The notes: a model not told the origin generated them from the letters alone. Numbered from the stretch's first letter, positions 1 through 9,309 are shown. The stretch: DNA of 54,804 bases from Nostoc sp. S4 (GCA_029379225.1 JAQYWR010000052.1:1-54804); one strand, 5' to 3'. Program-made: numbers and translations.

Positions 1-435
1 ATGGTGAGGCGATTAGCATAAAATTTGACCTTTCAAAACTTTTCAAACATCCTCTTAGGCATTGGAAGTGTTGAGTGATGACTGATGACTGTTTAGTGAG
101 CAGTTATTCTCCTTGTCCCGTTGTCTCCCTTTACCTCCCTTGCCCCTGTGCTACCCACTCCCTGATTACACTTGCAGGGTATTTTGAAAACTGTAGTCGC
201 CAATTATGCGCTAGATAAGTTAAAGATTGAAATAGCTGGAAATTCACATCCAGCTTTGACCTCTCCTATCCTCTGGGAAGGACTGCACCCTAACTTAGGA
301 CGATTTTCTCCTAAACAAGCAGTTTGTGTGAGGATTAAATCACCGCCCTAAGCCTGACGTTTTATCTTGACAATTTGTAAAAATTACCTCAATTTGACTG
401 TTTAGCTTAGCAGCTATTCTTTTTTTGAAATTTCC
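1..435. other. Spacer upstream of topA with dispersed repeat-like text
   Basis: No convincing gene is seen. Positions 62-165 are pyrimidine-rich spacer text of the type scattered through Nostocales genomes. The 17-mer AGTTATTCTCCTTGTCC at 102-118 recurs exactly at 41316-41332, inside a coding region (see the GH65 fusion). A TTGACA hexamer lies at 367-372, but no good -10 partner is visible, so no promoter is called. Confidence 0.5.
184..351 (+). CDS. Short hypothetical ORF or gene remnant before topA
   Basis: From a TTG at 184 an open frame of 55 codons runs to TAA at 349-351. It contains the stretch SPILWEGLHPNLGRFSPKQ, which looks more protein-like than chance spacer. There is no clear ribosome binding site, and the frame is closed by a TGA at 163-165. 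I do not recognise a family. It could be the 3' end of a decayed gene or a chance frame. Confidence 0.2.
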   Translation: MKTVVANYALDKLKIEIAGNSHPALTSPILWEGLHPNLGRFSPKQAVCVRIKSPP

Positions 436-3087
436 ATGTCAACTCTCGTCATCGTCGAATCTCCAACTAAAGCTCGTACCATTCGCAACTACTTGCCATC
501 AGGCTATAAGGTAGAGGCGTCTATGGGTCATGTGCGTGACTTACCGCAGTCGGCTAGTGAAATTCCCCCAGCCGTCAAAGGAGAAAAATGGGCGCAGCTA
601 GGGGTAAATGTGGACGCCGACTTTGAACCGGTATATGTTGTCCCGAAAGACAAAAAGAAAATTGTCACCCAGCTCAAAGATGCGCTCAAAGATGTAGATG
701 AACTGATTCTGGCAACGGACGAAGACCGGGAAGGTGAAAGCATTAGTTGGCATTTATACCAATTGCTGAAGCCGAAAGTTCCGACTAAGCGGATGGTGTT
801 TCACGAAATTACCCAAGATGCGATTAAAAAAGCGCTAAAAAACTGCCGCAATATCGATGAGCAGTTGGTTCGCGCCCAAGAAACGCGGCGGATTTTAGAT
901 CGATTGGTGGGTTATACTTTGTCTCCGCTGCTATGGAAAAAAATCGCCTGGGGATTATCTGCTGGGCGAGTACAGTCTGTAGCGGTGCGACTTTTAGTCA
1001 ACAAGGAACGCCAGCGCCGCGCTTTCCGTGAAGGAACCTACTGGGATTTGAAGGCTAGTTTATCAAAGGACAAAACCCCCTTTGCTGCCCAGTTGGTGAC
1101 TTTGGGAGGAACCAAAATAGCCAATGGCGGCGATTTTGACCCTGCAACCGGACAAATTGTCGCAGGTCGTAATGTCTTGTTGCTCAACGAAGACCAAGCC
1201 TTAGCTCTGAAGGAACGCCTGACTGGAAAAACTTGGAATGTCGCGGACATCGAAGAACGTCCAGTGACGCGCAAACCCGCGCCACCGTTCACTACCTCGA
1301 CGCTGCAACAAGAATCTAACCGGAAACTGCGCCTCTCAGCCCGCGATACGATGCGAATTGCCCAAAATTTGTACGAACAGGGTTATATTACCTATATGCG
1401 GACAGATTCGGTGCATTTGTCAGATCAGGCGATCGCAGCTGCTAGAAGTTGTGTAGAAAAACTTTACGGTCAGCAATATCTCAGCCCCCAACCCCGGCAA
1501 TACACCACCAAATCCAAAGGCGCGCAAGAAGCGCACGAAGCAATTCGTCCAGCAGGTAGCACCTTCCGTACTCCCCAAGAAACTGGTTTGGGCGGTCGCG
1601 AACTTGCTGTCTATGATTTGATTTGGAAACGCACTGTTGCTTGTCAAATGGCTGATTCTCGACAAACCCAAATTTCCGTACAATTGCAAGTCGAGGACGC
1701 TGGTTTCCGTTCTTCGGGCAAGCGCATTGAATTTCCGGGATATTTACGCGCTTACGTTGAAGGTTCAGATGACCCTGAAGCAGCACTGGAAGACCAAGAA
1801 GTAATTTTGCCTAGTCTGAAAGTAGGCGATCGCCCTAATTGTACCGAGATCGAAGCTGTTGGTCACGAAACCCAACCCCCAGCCAGGTACACCGAAGCGA
1901 CTCTCGTGAAAACTTTAGAAAGCGAAGGTATTGGTCGTCCCAGTACTTACGCCAGCATCATTGGCACCATCATCGACAAGGGTTACGCGCAATTGGTGAG
2001 TAACGCCCTCATACCCACTTTCACTGCTTTCGCCGTCACCGATTTGCTGGAAAAACATTTCCCGGATATCGTCGATCCTAGCTTTACCTCAAAAATGGAG
2101 CAAACCCTCGATGACATAGCCACAGGTGAAGCTAAATGGCTACCTTACCTGCAACAATTCTATTTGGGAGACAAAGGTCTAGAAACCCTAGTTAAAGGAC
2201 AGGAAAGCCAAATTGATGCCACCAAAGCCAGAACTGTAGAACTGGAAAATTTGGCAGCCAAAGTCCGAATTGGTAAATATGGTCCTTACATTGAAGTCGA
2301 AAATGGTGACGGTGTTGTCACTGCCTCAATTCCCAAAGATTTGACCCCAGCTGACCTCGACCCCAAACAAGTAGAAGTATTGCTGCGGCAAAAAACCACT
2401 GGTCCCGACCAGGTAGGTCGGCATCCGGAAACTGGCGAACCAATTTATGTGAAAATTGGCGCTTATGGGCCTTATGTGCAATTAGGTGACAAGTCTGAGG
2501 AAAACCCTAAACCGAAACAAGCTTCTCTACCCAAAGGTATCACCCCAGAAAACGTTACTCTGGAAATGGCTGTTGGTCTGTTGGCACTACCCCGGACATT
2601 AGGAGTTCATCCAGTCAGTGGCAGCAAAATCCAAGCAAGTTTGGGACGCTTTGGCCCTTATATCGTTCACGACCAGGGGAAAGAGGGAAAAGATTATCGC
2701 TCTCTGAAAGCTGCTGATAATGTATTGACAATTAGCTTAGAACGTGCATTAGAATTGTTGTCCGAGCCAAAAAAGGGACGCAGTTCCACTAACAGCAAGT
2801 CTAAAGCAGCCTTACGCGAATTGGGTACGCATCCGGAGGACGACGCACCAGTTAACATCTACGATGGTCCCTATGGCCCTTACATCAAACATGGCAAAAC
2901 TAACGCCAGTATCCCAGAAGGTCAATCAGTAGAAGATATAACCCTAGCAGCGGCCTTGGAATTGTTAGCAGCTAAAGCCTCCACAGGAAAATCGACTCGT
3001 AAAACCAGTAAATCAACGAGTTCGAGAGCGAAGTCAACTGCTAAGTCATCAACCACAGCTACGAAAAAAAAGAGTACACAAGGTTAA
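436..3087 (+). CDS. topA: DNA topoisomerase I (type IA)
   Basis: Relaxes negative supercoils by transient single-strand cleavage in the nucleoid. The 883-aa protein has an N-terminal TOPRIM domain (IVESPTKA with Glu near residue 8, then the DEDREGE acidic cluster near 95-101). The type IA core has the active-site Tyr in YITYMRTDS at about residue 320. The C-terminal part has four Topo_C_Rpt-like repeats with the GPY signature (KYGPYI, AYGPYV, RFGPYI, PYGPYI) instead of zinc fingers. A Lys/Ser/Thr-rich tail follows residue 845. This layout is usual for cyanobacterial TopA, and the length fits. ATG at 436 begins directly with the conserved STLVIVESPTKA. It appears monocistronic. Confidence 0.98.
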   Translation: MSTLVIVESPTKARTIRNYLPSGYKVEASMGHVRDLPQSASEIPPAVKGEKWAQLGVNVDADFEPVYVVPKDKKKIVTQLKDALKDVDELILATDEDREGESISWHLYQLLKPKVPTKRMVFHEITQDAIKKALKNCRNIDEQLVRAQETRRILDRLVGYTLSPLLWKKIAWGLSAGRVQSVAVRLLVNKERQRRAFREGTYWDLKASLSKDKTPFAAQLVTLGGTKIANGGDFDPATGQIVAGRNVLLLNEDQALALKERLTGKTWNVADIEERPVTRKPAPPFTTSTLQQESNRKLRLSARDTMRIAQNLYEQGYITYMRTDSVHLSDQAIAAARSCVEKLYGQQYLSPQPRQYTTKSKGAQEAHEAIRPAGSTFRTPQETGLGGRELAVYDLIWKRTVACQMADSRQTQISVQLQVEDAGFRSSGKRIEFPGYLRAYVEGSDDPEAALEDQEVILPSLKVGDRPNCTEIEAVGHETQPPARYTEATLVKTLESEGIGRPSTYASIIGTIIDKGYAQLVSNALIPTFTAFAVTDLLEKHFPDIVDPSFTSKMEQTLDDIATGEAKWLPYLQQFYLGDKGLETLVKGQESQIDATKARTVELENLAAKVRIGKYGPYIEVENGDGVVTASIPKDLTPADLDPKQVEVLLRQKTTGPDQVGRHPETGEPIYVKIGAYGPYVQLGDKSEENPKPKQASLPKGITPENVTLEMAVGLLALPRTLGVHPVSGSKIQASLGRFGPYIVHDQGKEGKDYRSLKAADNVLTISLERALELLSEPKKGRSSTNSKSKAALRELGTHPEDDAPVNIYDGPYGPYIKHGKTNASIPEGQSVEDITLAAALELLAAKASTGKSTRKTSKSTSSRAKSTAKSSTTATKKKSTQG

Positions 3088-3287
3088 CAATTTGGGATTT
3101 TCAATTTGGGATTTCGGATAGTCTACCAAGGCTCAGAGCGTCAGTCTTAATCGCTGGCTCGACAAACTAGCACCTACCCTTGACTGTTCACCCTTAATAC
3201 CCATCCTTGGTAAGATGCACTTGTATAGGTTGCAAGTGTGATACTGTAAAAAGTAGGATCTCCATTTTTTTTGGAGAAGGCGGTCAG

Positions 3288-3401
3288 ATGGTCGTATCTG
3301 CTTGTGTAGTGGAAAGTGCCGACACTTCCAGCTTTGTGACAACAAGAAAATGCGAGCAATTGCCAGCATTTTTGGCTCAGAAGACCCAAACCAAAATTTG
3401 A
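3288..3401 (+). CDS. Possible 37-aa small ORF
   Basis: ATG at 3288 is preceded by GGAGAAGG at 3273-3280, seven bases upstream, a good Shine-Dalgarno match. The 37-aa product has two Cys and no membrane segment. A weak 5-bp hairpin (TCCCA/TGGGA, 3415-3428) followed by TTTT lies just downstream. I do not recognise a family. The ribosome binding site is the only real support; the rest of the 3088-3529 spacer shows nothing. Confidence 0.25.
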   Translation: MVVSACVVESADTSSFVTTRKCEQLPAFLAQKTQTKI

Positions 3402-3529
3402 AAAGTGGCTGATGTCCCAAACATGGGATTTTCTATTAGCTCGGTTAAAAGTTAGAGGTGCAAAAATACGCAATTCACTGCGTACTTGTTAATCAAAAAT
3501 TGAGGTAGTATCTCAGGAGCGATCGGTTC

Positions 3530-3667
3530 ATGGACTATATAGAAAAGGTGCTAGAAAAGCTTAAGGAGTTAGCACGTAAGCTAATTGAGAGCCTTTTAGG
3601 CCCAGAGGCTGAGCCGGAACCGGAACTGATTCCGATTCCCGTGAACGATCGCTCGCGTCGTCGCTAG
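3530..3667 (+). CDS. Small charged hypothetical protein upstream of aroQ
   Basis: A 45-aa ORF with an amphipathic, Lys/Glu-rich first half (DYIEKVLEKLKELARKLIES), a Pro/Glu segment (PEAEPEPELIPIPV) and a basic end (NDRSRRR). AGGAG at 3515-3519 lies ten bases before the ATG. The ORF ends 12 bp before the GTG of aroQ, so the two are probably co-transcribed. It is too short for most gene callers. No function is known to me. The helix-turn-basic-tail composition could suit nucleic acid or membrane binding, but that is a guess. Confidence 0.65.
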   Translation: MDYIEKVLEKLKELARKLIESLLGPEAEPEPELIPIPVNDRSRRR

Positions 3668-3679
3668 CAATAAGCAAAA

Positions 3680-4147
3680 GTGCTAAATTCGACGTTGGAA
3701 CCCTTAAGCATTCTGGCACTGCACGGGCCAAACTTAAATTTGCTAGGACAGCGAGAACCTGGAATTTATGGCTCGTTGACATTAGCAGAAATTAACCGCC
3801 TGTTAGAACAAGAAGGATTAAAATTACAGGCGAAAGTTTTTCCCATGCAGTCAAATCATGAAGGAATTTTAATAGATGCTATTCATGGGGCCTGGGGACA
3901 ACATCAAGGAATTTTGATTAATCCAGGGGCATATACCCATACAAGTGTGGCATTGCGAGATGCGATTGCTGGGGTTAACTTGCCTACAGTAGAAGTACAT
4001 CTGAGTAATATTTATCGTCGGGAAGATTTCCGCCATCATTCTTATATCGCCCCAGTAGCAATTGGGCAGATTAGTGGTTTTGGCTGTCAAAGTTATATAT
4101 TAGGCTTACAGGCACTAGTACATCATTTAAGAAGCATACAGGCATAA
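3680..4147 (+). CDS. aroQ: 3-dehydroquinate dehydratase, type II
   Basis: Third step of the shikimate pathway: dehydration of 3-dehydroquinate to 3-dehydroshikimate in the cytoplasm. The 155-aa length is typical of the type II dodecameric enzyme. Visible motifs are the N-terminal HGPNLNLLGQREPGIYG with catalytic Tyr near residue 30, NPGAYTHTSVALRDA, and VEVHLSN with the catalytic His near residue 107 followed by IYRREDFRHHSYI. The GTG start at 3680 is 12 bp after the preceding small ORF. The fold needs only the sequence from residue 9 on, so a slightly later start is possible. Confidence 0.96.
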   Translation: MLNSTLEPLSILALHGPNLNLLGQREPGIYGSLTLAEINRLLEQEGLKLQAKVFPMQSNHEGILIDAIHGAWGQHQGILINPGAYTHTSVALRDAIAGVNLPTVEVHLSNIYRREDFRHHSYIAPVAIGQISGFGCQSYILGLQALVHHLRSIQA

Positions 4148-4244
4148 AATATGAATTGATTTAAGAATTGAGATTTTGTCTTCAATTTAAAATGCTAATT
4201 CTGCTTTCACCGCCCTAAAGGTGCGACTAAAATCCAAAATTATA

Positions 4245-5177
4245 ATGCGTTACTCTCTTGTAAGTCGGTTTAGAGGTACTTTACTCGGAGTATTATTGGG
4301 GGAAAATTTAGACTTTGGTAGGGGAATACAGCCTCAGAATTACCCCGATGGCACAATGGCAATGATTGTGGGTATCGAGAGCTTAATTAGCTTGGGTAGA
4401 TTAGATTTAAATGATTGGATAGCACGTCAGCAAAAAGCTTCTGTTGATTTAGCTCCAACAAACATCATTCTTGCCACACTACCAGTGGCACTTTTTTTTC
4501 ACGAAAATCCAATTAAGCTACGACAAAACTTGCTGGATGTGCTGCAAATCTGGGATGATGACCCAGTAGTACGCGATGGAACACTAGCAGTAGGGTATGC
4601 GATCGCTCTAGCTTTAACTGAGAAACTCGACCCTTTAACCTTGATTCCGCAAATAATTTCCTTTTTGGGAGAAACGCCGACATCAATACCAAAAAAATTA
4701 TTAAGAATTGAGAATTTATTAGCACAAGGGGCCGGACTAGAAACAGTGCAAGCCGAGTTTACTAGCAAAGAAAAGCTCAGTAACACAATTGCGATCGCAT
4801 TTTACTGCTTTTTAAGTACATCGGAAGATTTTCGCCTTGCAGTTTTACGAGCTACGAAAAATGGTCATACCATCGAAGATGCTACTAGTTTAATGGCACG
4901 CTCTACAAGTGTAATTACTGCGGCTTTATCAGGCGCATATAACACTACAGCAGGAATTCCGCTAAATTGGCGATTGTTTTTACAGAGGAATTTACCAGCA
5001 TCCGAACTGACAAGCTTTGAGCAAATGTTAGAATTGGCTGATGCACTTGTGGCTGTGTGGTCAGGATTGTATGATAACGTTCGCTTACATCCAAAGGAGT
5101 TAACACAACAGGGATGTGCCATGTCTAGGGTAATGCTTTCAGTTTACGCAGCTCCTCGGGTTATTCGGTTACGTTAA
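4245..5177 (+). CDS. ADP-ribosylglycohydrolase-like protein, probably catalytically dead
   Basis: A 310-aa all-alpha protein resembling the DraG/ADP-ribosylglycohydrolase fold. It starts FRGTLLGVLLGE where the family has the G-x-x-x-GDxLG start. Near the end it has an AFYCFLSTSEDFRLAVLRAT helix, then NGHTIEDATSLMARSTSVIT and IPLNW, matching the family's AVNLGGDTDT...AGA...IP..W. The di-metal ligands of the family (Asp in GDxLG and the GGDTD block) are not present, so hydrolase activity is doubtful. I chose ATG 4245 because the homologous region begins RYSLVSRFRG; a GTG at 4221 would add eight residues. The gene stands alone, 97 bp after aroQ. The substrate is unknown. Confidence 0.75.
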   Translation: MRYSLVSRFRGTLLGVLLGENLDFGRGIQPQNYPDGTMAMIVGIESLISLGRLDLNDWIARQQKASVDLAPTNIILATLPVALFFHENPIKLRQNLLDVLQIWDDDPVVRDGTLAVGYAIALALTEKLDPLTLIPQIISFLGETPTSIPKKLLRIENLLAQGAGLETVQAEFTSKEKLSNTIAIAFYCFLSTSEDFRLAVLRATKNGHTIEDATSLMARSTSVITAALSGAYNTTAGIPLNWRLFLQRNLPASELTSFEQMLELADALVAVWSGLYDNVRLHPKELTQQGCAMSRVMLSVYAAPRVIRLR

Positions 5178-5221
5178 TGCTATTTTGAGCAAATAACAGT
5201 GCGGATGCCAAACTGCCAATA

Positions 5222-5371
5222 TTAACAGTATTCTATACTTAGATTTTTCAGCAAACCCTCGACCCAATTCTGTAGGTAACTTCCGCAACCGTAGTTGCAA
5301 CAACAGCCACAGATTGGACTTCCCTGATGATTGTTTTGTTTGAGTTGAGCTAATGAACGTTCAAGTTGCAT
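5222..5371 (-). CDS. 49-aa cysteine-rich small protein (unrecorded ORF)
   Basis: On the minus strand, ATG at 5371-5369 opens a 49-codon frame ending in TAA at 5224-5222. The first third is polar (MQLERSLAQLKQNNHQ). Then comes the cluster ICGCCCNYGCGSYLQNW with five Cys in nine residues, an amphipathic LLKNL segment, and a C-terminal Cys. The codons read cleanly and the composition is unlike translated AT-rich spacer. No Shine-Dalgarno is visible, which is common in cyanobacteria. It converges on the preceding gene. The Cys pattern suggests metal binding or a crosslinked peptide; function unknown. Confidence 0.45.
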   Translation of the reverse strand: MQLERSLAQLKQNNHQGSPICGCCCNYGCGSYLQNWVEGLLKNLSIEYC

Positions 5372-5545
5372 AAAACTAGGGTTGAAGTCCCCTATATTAT
5401 GTCGGGTTAAAGACTTATTATTAGAGCTGAGGCTTAGAAATTCTAATAATTAAGTAATTACCAGGACTTGATGTGACAACAAGGGAACCATCCTGGAAAA
5501 TTTTAACGCTCATTAGCCGATCGAAGTCAGCAATTGGCAGAGATA

Positions 5546-8317
5546 ATGAAAACGACCGAGCAATTTTTGCAGTTCTTTACCCAGGAATTATCTTACTGGC
5601 GGCGATGGTACACATTATTACGCCGTAAGGGAAACTTACTTGGGAGAATTAAAAATCCTAAAGGTACAACCCATAGAAAGGAACTTTTAAGAGCTATCCT
5701 CACAAATGTAATCTTGTTTTTATCAAAAACCAATGACAAAAGCGAACGCAAAAAACCACAAACAGCGCTAAAGTCAATGGCAAAATCAGTCCCAACTCAG
5801 AGTAGTATTTATACAGTTGGTTGCAACTGGGTACATGGAAAGCGATACTTGGTAATTTTGACGATCGCTGTAGTCTCGTTAACAGGAGTTATAGGTCATA
5901 AATTCTACAATCAAACGCAACTCCAAATAGGCAATCCCGCACCCCAGACAATTAGAGCGCCCTATACAATTAAGATTGAAGATCGGAAAAAAACAGACGC
6001 CAAACGCAAAGTTGCTAGTAAAAGTTTTATCCCAGTATTAATGGTCGATCTGCGAATCAATCAACAGATCGACGAAAATCTGCAACAACTTTTAGATGAT
6101 GGCAACGAAATTCGTACCATTGCCGGAGCTTTTCCTTTTTTTGATACTGTAGTTCTGTCCAGATCTACCCAGCGTTACCTTCGTTCTTGCTCTGATTTAG
6201 AGTGGCAAGCGGTGCTAACGACTATAGAAAATCATCTAAACCAGTACCAAAAAATAACAGGACGAACCGCCTCATCCCGTCGATCATCGATAGCTGCACC
6301 TAATCAAGTACGCAAACCAAGCACTACACCATCCAAATCTAAATCTGATTCCCAGAGTAGTCAGGTAGCGTTATTTTATCAAAATACTGACTTTACTCAA
6401 GCAATAAAAGAATTAGAAGATTATCAACTGACAATTTTCGACAAAAGCTTATCCTCACTGATTGCCCAAATTTCCCAAGCACGCCAAAAATATACACTCG
6501 CCACTACCAAACTTTTACAGTTGGAGAGTGTTAGTCCAGAAACAACATACGAGGAATCTTTGCTCCTAGACTTGTCAGATTTGGAGTGGGAAAATACACA
6601 AACAGGAATCCATCAAACTGTCCAGCGGATTATCACCCAAGGCATCCCCCAAGGACTGCCACAAAATATTTTACAAGATGCGGTGAGCTTACAAGTCCAC
6701 ACCTTTGTCCCAGAAGATGCCGAACCCTTAGCAAGCAAACTGTTGTTAGCTGTACTCCAGCCAAATCTGCAAATAGATGAAGAACAAAGCAGAGAAAAAG
6801 CTCAAAAAGCTGCTGCTGGAGTGTCACCCGTGATGGTGAATGTATACCGTGGTGAAGCGATTGTCAAGAAAGGAGAGCAGATTAGTGCCTGGGATTTTGA
6901 AGTGTTACAGCATTATCACCTAATTCGCTGGGAAATTAAGTGGTTAGAGTTGGTGAAGTTAGGAAGCATTATTACCGTCGCCATTGGCATTTTTGTTTGG
7001 GTAGAACGACACATTAATTGCAAACTGCGACAACGCGATCGCCTTTTGGTATTACTGCTAGCTCTGAGCGTACCAGGAGTAATCGTTATGGGATTGCCCT
7101 ACACTAGTTGGAGTGCCCTTGGTTTATTGTTGGGAAGCTTTTACGGCGCCACTTTGGGGTTAACAGTTGTTGGACTGCTATCGCCGATATTAGCAATCAC
7201 CTTGGATTTGGGCAAAGCTGCACTTTTAGCAGGTATAGGAGGAGGAATATTAGGTAGTTGCATCGCCCAAAGATTGCGATCGCGTGAGGAATTAGCATTA
7301 TTGGGTGTGGCGATCGCTTTAACTCAAGGCGGTATTTACTTAATTGTGAAAGTGTTAATTGGCCAGGTATTTGGTTCAACTTGGTATATTGTTCTCAGAG
7401 AAGCAGGGTTATTTGCTTCATCGGGCTTTGTTTGGAGTGTTGTCGCTTTAGGGTTGAGTCCTTATTTAGAAAGACTTTTTGATTTAGTCACTCCCATTCG
7501 CTTAGCAGAGTTGGCGAACCCTAATCGCCCTTTACTCAAACGATTGGCAACTGAAACTCCCGGAACCTTTCAACATACACTTTTTGTAGCTACCCTCGCC
7601 GAAGCTGCTGCCAAACAACTAAAATGCAATGTGGAATTAGTTAGGGCTGGCACACTATACCATGATATTGGAAAAATGCACGACCCCCTTGGGTTTATTG
7701 AAAATCAAATGGGGGGACCAAATAAACACGATACAGAAATTAAAGACCCTTGGAAAAGTGCGGAAATTATCAAAAAGCATGTAAGTGAAGGGCTGGTGAT
7801 GGCGCGTAAACACCTTTTACCTACAGCAATTCAAGCTTTTATTCCAGAGCATCAGGGAACAATGCTAATTGCCTATTTTTATCACCAAGCCCAGCAAATG
7901 GCTCAAGAAGATCCAAATTTAACGGTAAATGAAGCAGATTTTCGCTATAAGGGACCGATTCCCCAGTCGCGGGAAACAGGAATTGTCATGTTGGCGGATG
8001 CTTGCGAAGCGGCGCTGCGATCGCTCCAAGCATCAACCTCGGCGAAACGTCCTGTACCCTTAAAAGGAAGTAGCGTAGGTGCAAAGTCTGGTGAGGGAGA
8101 AGAGGAGCGATCGCCTAAAGATGTTTCTAGCGAACAAGCTTTAACAATGTTAAATAATATTTTGCGTGCCAGATGGCAAGACAATCAACTCGTAGATTCA
8201 GGATTAACACGGGAAGATATGTCACAAATTGCCCAGATATTTGTAGATGTTTGGCAGCAATTTAATCACAAACGCATCGCTTATCCTAAGTTGAAGACTA
8301 GAACATCGATTCAGTAA
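5546..8317 (+). CDS. 7TM receptor HD-domain phosphohydrolase (PgpH/YqfF-like)
   Basis: Predicted membrane-bound cyclic-dinucleotide phosphodiesterase. Order of parts: cytoplasmic N-terminal region; one TM helix (about residues 100-120, YLVILTIAVVSLTG); a large extracytoplasmic region of the 7TMR-HDED type with an RAPYTIKIED start; a block of about seven TM helices (about residues 470-650); and a C-terminal HD domain with TPGTFQHTLFVATLAE and LYHDIGKMHDP (HD pair near residues 706-707). PgpH proteins of this layout hydrolyse c-di-AMP, so a role in osmotic or potassium homeostasis is inferred. I chose the ATG at 5546 over the in-frame TTG at 5534. An insert rich in Ser/Lys/Gly near residues 835-860 interrupts the HD domain tail. 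Confidence 0.93.
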   Translation: MKTTEQFLQFFTQELSYWRRWYTLLRRKGNLLGRIKNPKGTTHRKELLRAILTNVILFLSKTNDKSERKKPQTALKSMAKSVPTQSSIYTVGCNWVHGKRYLVILTIAVVSLTGVIGHKFYNQTQLQIGNPAPQTIRAPYTIKIEDRKKTDAKRKVASKSFIPVLMVDLRINQQIDENLQQLLDDGNEIRTIAGAFPFFDTVVLSRSTQRYLRSCSDLEWQAVLTTIENHLNQYQKITGRTASSRRSSIAAPNQVRKPSTTPSKSKSDSQSSQVALFYQNTDFTQAIKELEDYQLTIFDKSLSSLIAQISQARQKYTLATTKLLQLESVSPETTYEESLLLDLSDLEWENTQTGIHQTVQRIITQGIPQGLPQNILQDAVSLQVHTFVPEDAEPLASKLLLAVLQPNLQIDEEQSREKAQKAAAGVSPVMVNVYRGEAIVKKGEQISAWDFEVLQHYHLIRWEIKWLELVKLGSIITVAIGIFVWVERHINCKLRQRDRLLVLLLALSVPGVIVMGLPYTSWSALGLLLGSFYGATLGLTVVGLLSPILAITLDLGKAALLAGIGGGILGSCIAQRLRSREELALLGVAIALTQGGIYLIVKVLIGQVFGSTWYIVLREAGLFASSGFVWSVVALGLSPYLERLFDLVTPIRLAELANPNRPLLKRLATETPGTFQHTLFVATLAEAAAKQLKCNVELVRAGTLYHDIGKMHDPLGFIENQMGGPNKHDTEIKDPWKSAEIIKKHVSEGLVMARKHLLPTAIQAFIPEHQGTMLIAYFYHQAQQMAQEDPNLTVNEADFRYKGPIPQSRETGIVMLADACEAALRSLQASTSAKRPVPLKGSSVGAKSGEGEEERSPKDVSSEQALTMLNNILRARWQDNQLVDSGLTREDMSQIAQIFVDVWQQFNHKRIAYPKLKTRTSIQ

Positions 8318-8544
8318 TGGATAAATGAGATTGAGATTTAGCTCATATACAATAAATAGCGAAATCTAATGATGTAGATGAAAAATAATATAAATAATTT
8401 GGTTTTAAAAAACATGTGGATTTAAAAAACAAACTCACTAATTTTCATAAATCTTATCTTCAAATATATGCATTTAATGCAAAACAAAATATTTTTTATC
8501 CTTGAAAAAGTTTGTATTCATAATCAAAATTCCGAATTCAATCT

Positions 8545-9201
8545 CTAATCTCCACTACGTAGTACAGCAGCCAAAATAAAATTCACTGCTGCTTGAGTGT
8601 GCTGTTCAATCATTTCTGGACTCAGCAGTTCTAAATCTGGTCTAGTATGCTTGATGTTTTCGTAGGCGTTGAAGTATAAATTACAAACTCCAATAATATG
8701 CAGGGTGGTGAGAAATGGATCGAGTTGACGAAAACAACCCTCTGCCATCCCACGCTCTAAAATCCCGATTAGATAGGCAAAATTTTCTTGCCAATTCCCC
8801 TGTTTGAAATACTTTCCCTGATTTTGGTTTGCTTCTTGAAACCAAAGCATTCCTCGGTGTGGGTGAGCTGCTTCGTAGGCGATCGCTTCTGTGACAAGCA
8901 GCTTCAGAGCCTCTTCTGGTGGGAAATTATCGAAATTTAACTGCTGAAGAACTTCGTGCATTTCTAGTGCGGGGCGTTGCAGCACAGCTTGATATAGTCC
9001 TTCTTTGCTCTGGAAGTAGTAGTAAATCATCGCTGTGGTGACACCTGCACCTTTGGCGATCGCCTCTGTCCGCGCCCCGCTAAGTCCATTTCTAGCAAAC
9101 TCTGCTTCCGCTGCATCAAGAATCTGCTTTTTTGTCGCCTCTGCATCCCGCACCTGGCGAGGTTTTTTATCTGAAAGTTTTGATTGCGTTGAACGACCCA
9201 C
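8545..9201 (-). CDS. TetR/AcrR-family transcriptional regulator
   Basis: A 218-aa repressor with the N-terminal TetR helix-turn-helix at about residues 20-65 (AEAEFARNGLSGARTEAIA, then GAGVTTAMIYYYFQSKEGLY) and a ligand-binding C-terminal half. The GTG start at 9201 has GGAG five bases upstream. A longer ATG start is in another frame. The gene is divergent from a Rieske oxygenase gene (start 9540), and the 338-bp gap holds two copies of a TTAACTAA-type palindrome, the likely operator for itself and the oxygenase. Ligand unknown; an aromatic or lipid-like substrate of the oxygenase is a reasonable guess. Confidence 0.93.
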   Translation of the reverse strand: MGRSTQSKLSDKKPRQVRDAEATKKQILDAAEAEFARNGLSGARTEAIAKGAGVTTAMIYYYFQSKEGLYQAVLQRPALEMHEVLQQLNFDNFPPEEALKLLVTEAIAYEAAHPHRGMLWFQEANQNQGKYFKQGNWQENFAYLIGILERGMAEGCFRQLDPFLTTLHIIGVCNLYFNAYENIKHTRPDLELLSPEMIEQHTQAAVNFILAAVLRSGD

Positions 9202-9229
9202 GTTGCTCCATCAGCTTAACGAAAACATC

Positions 9230-9249
9230 TTAACTAAAAAATTGGTTAC
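9230..9249. promoter_or_regulatory. Imperfect TetR operator copy
   Basis: TTAACTAAAAAATTGGTTAC, which matches 18 of 20 bases of the perfect palindrome at 9290-9309. It lies 28 bp before the tetR start, where a bound dimer would block its transcription. Role inferred. Confidence 0.6.
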
Positions 9250-9289
9250 TAGTTGACACAAAAGATGAAGTTTATTAAATTAGAGTTAA

Positions 9290-9309
9290 TTAACTAAAAA
9301 ATTAGTTAA
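9290..9309. promoter_or_regulatory. Perfect palindromic TetR operator
   Basis: TTAACTAAAAAATTAGTTAA is an exact inverted repeat with 8-bp arms and a 4-bp centre. It is exactly 60 bp from the second copy at 9230. Two matching sites in the only spacer shared by tetR and the divergent oxygenase gene fit autorepression and control of the neighbour. Confidence 0.7.

Noticed and set aside
6586..6780. Overlapping plus-strand frame inside the HD phosphohydrolase gene
   Set aside because: Shadow frame inside a well-supported gene, with no ribosome binding site and no family match.
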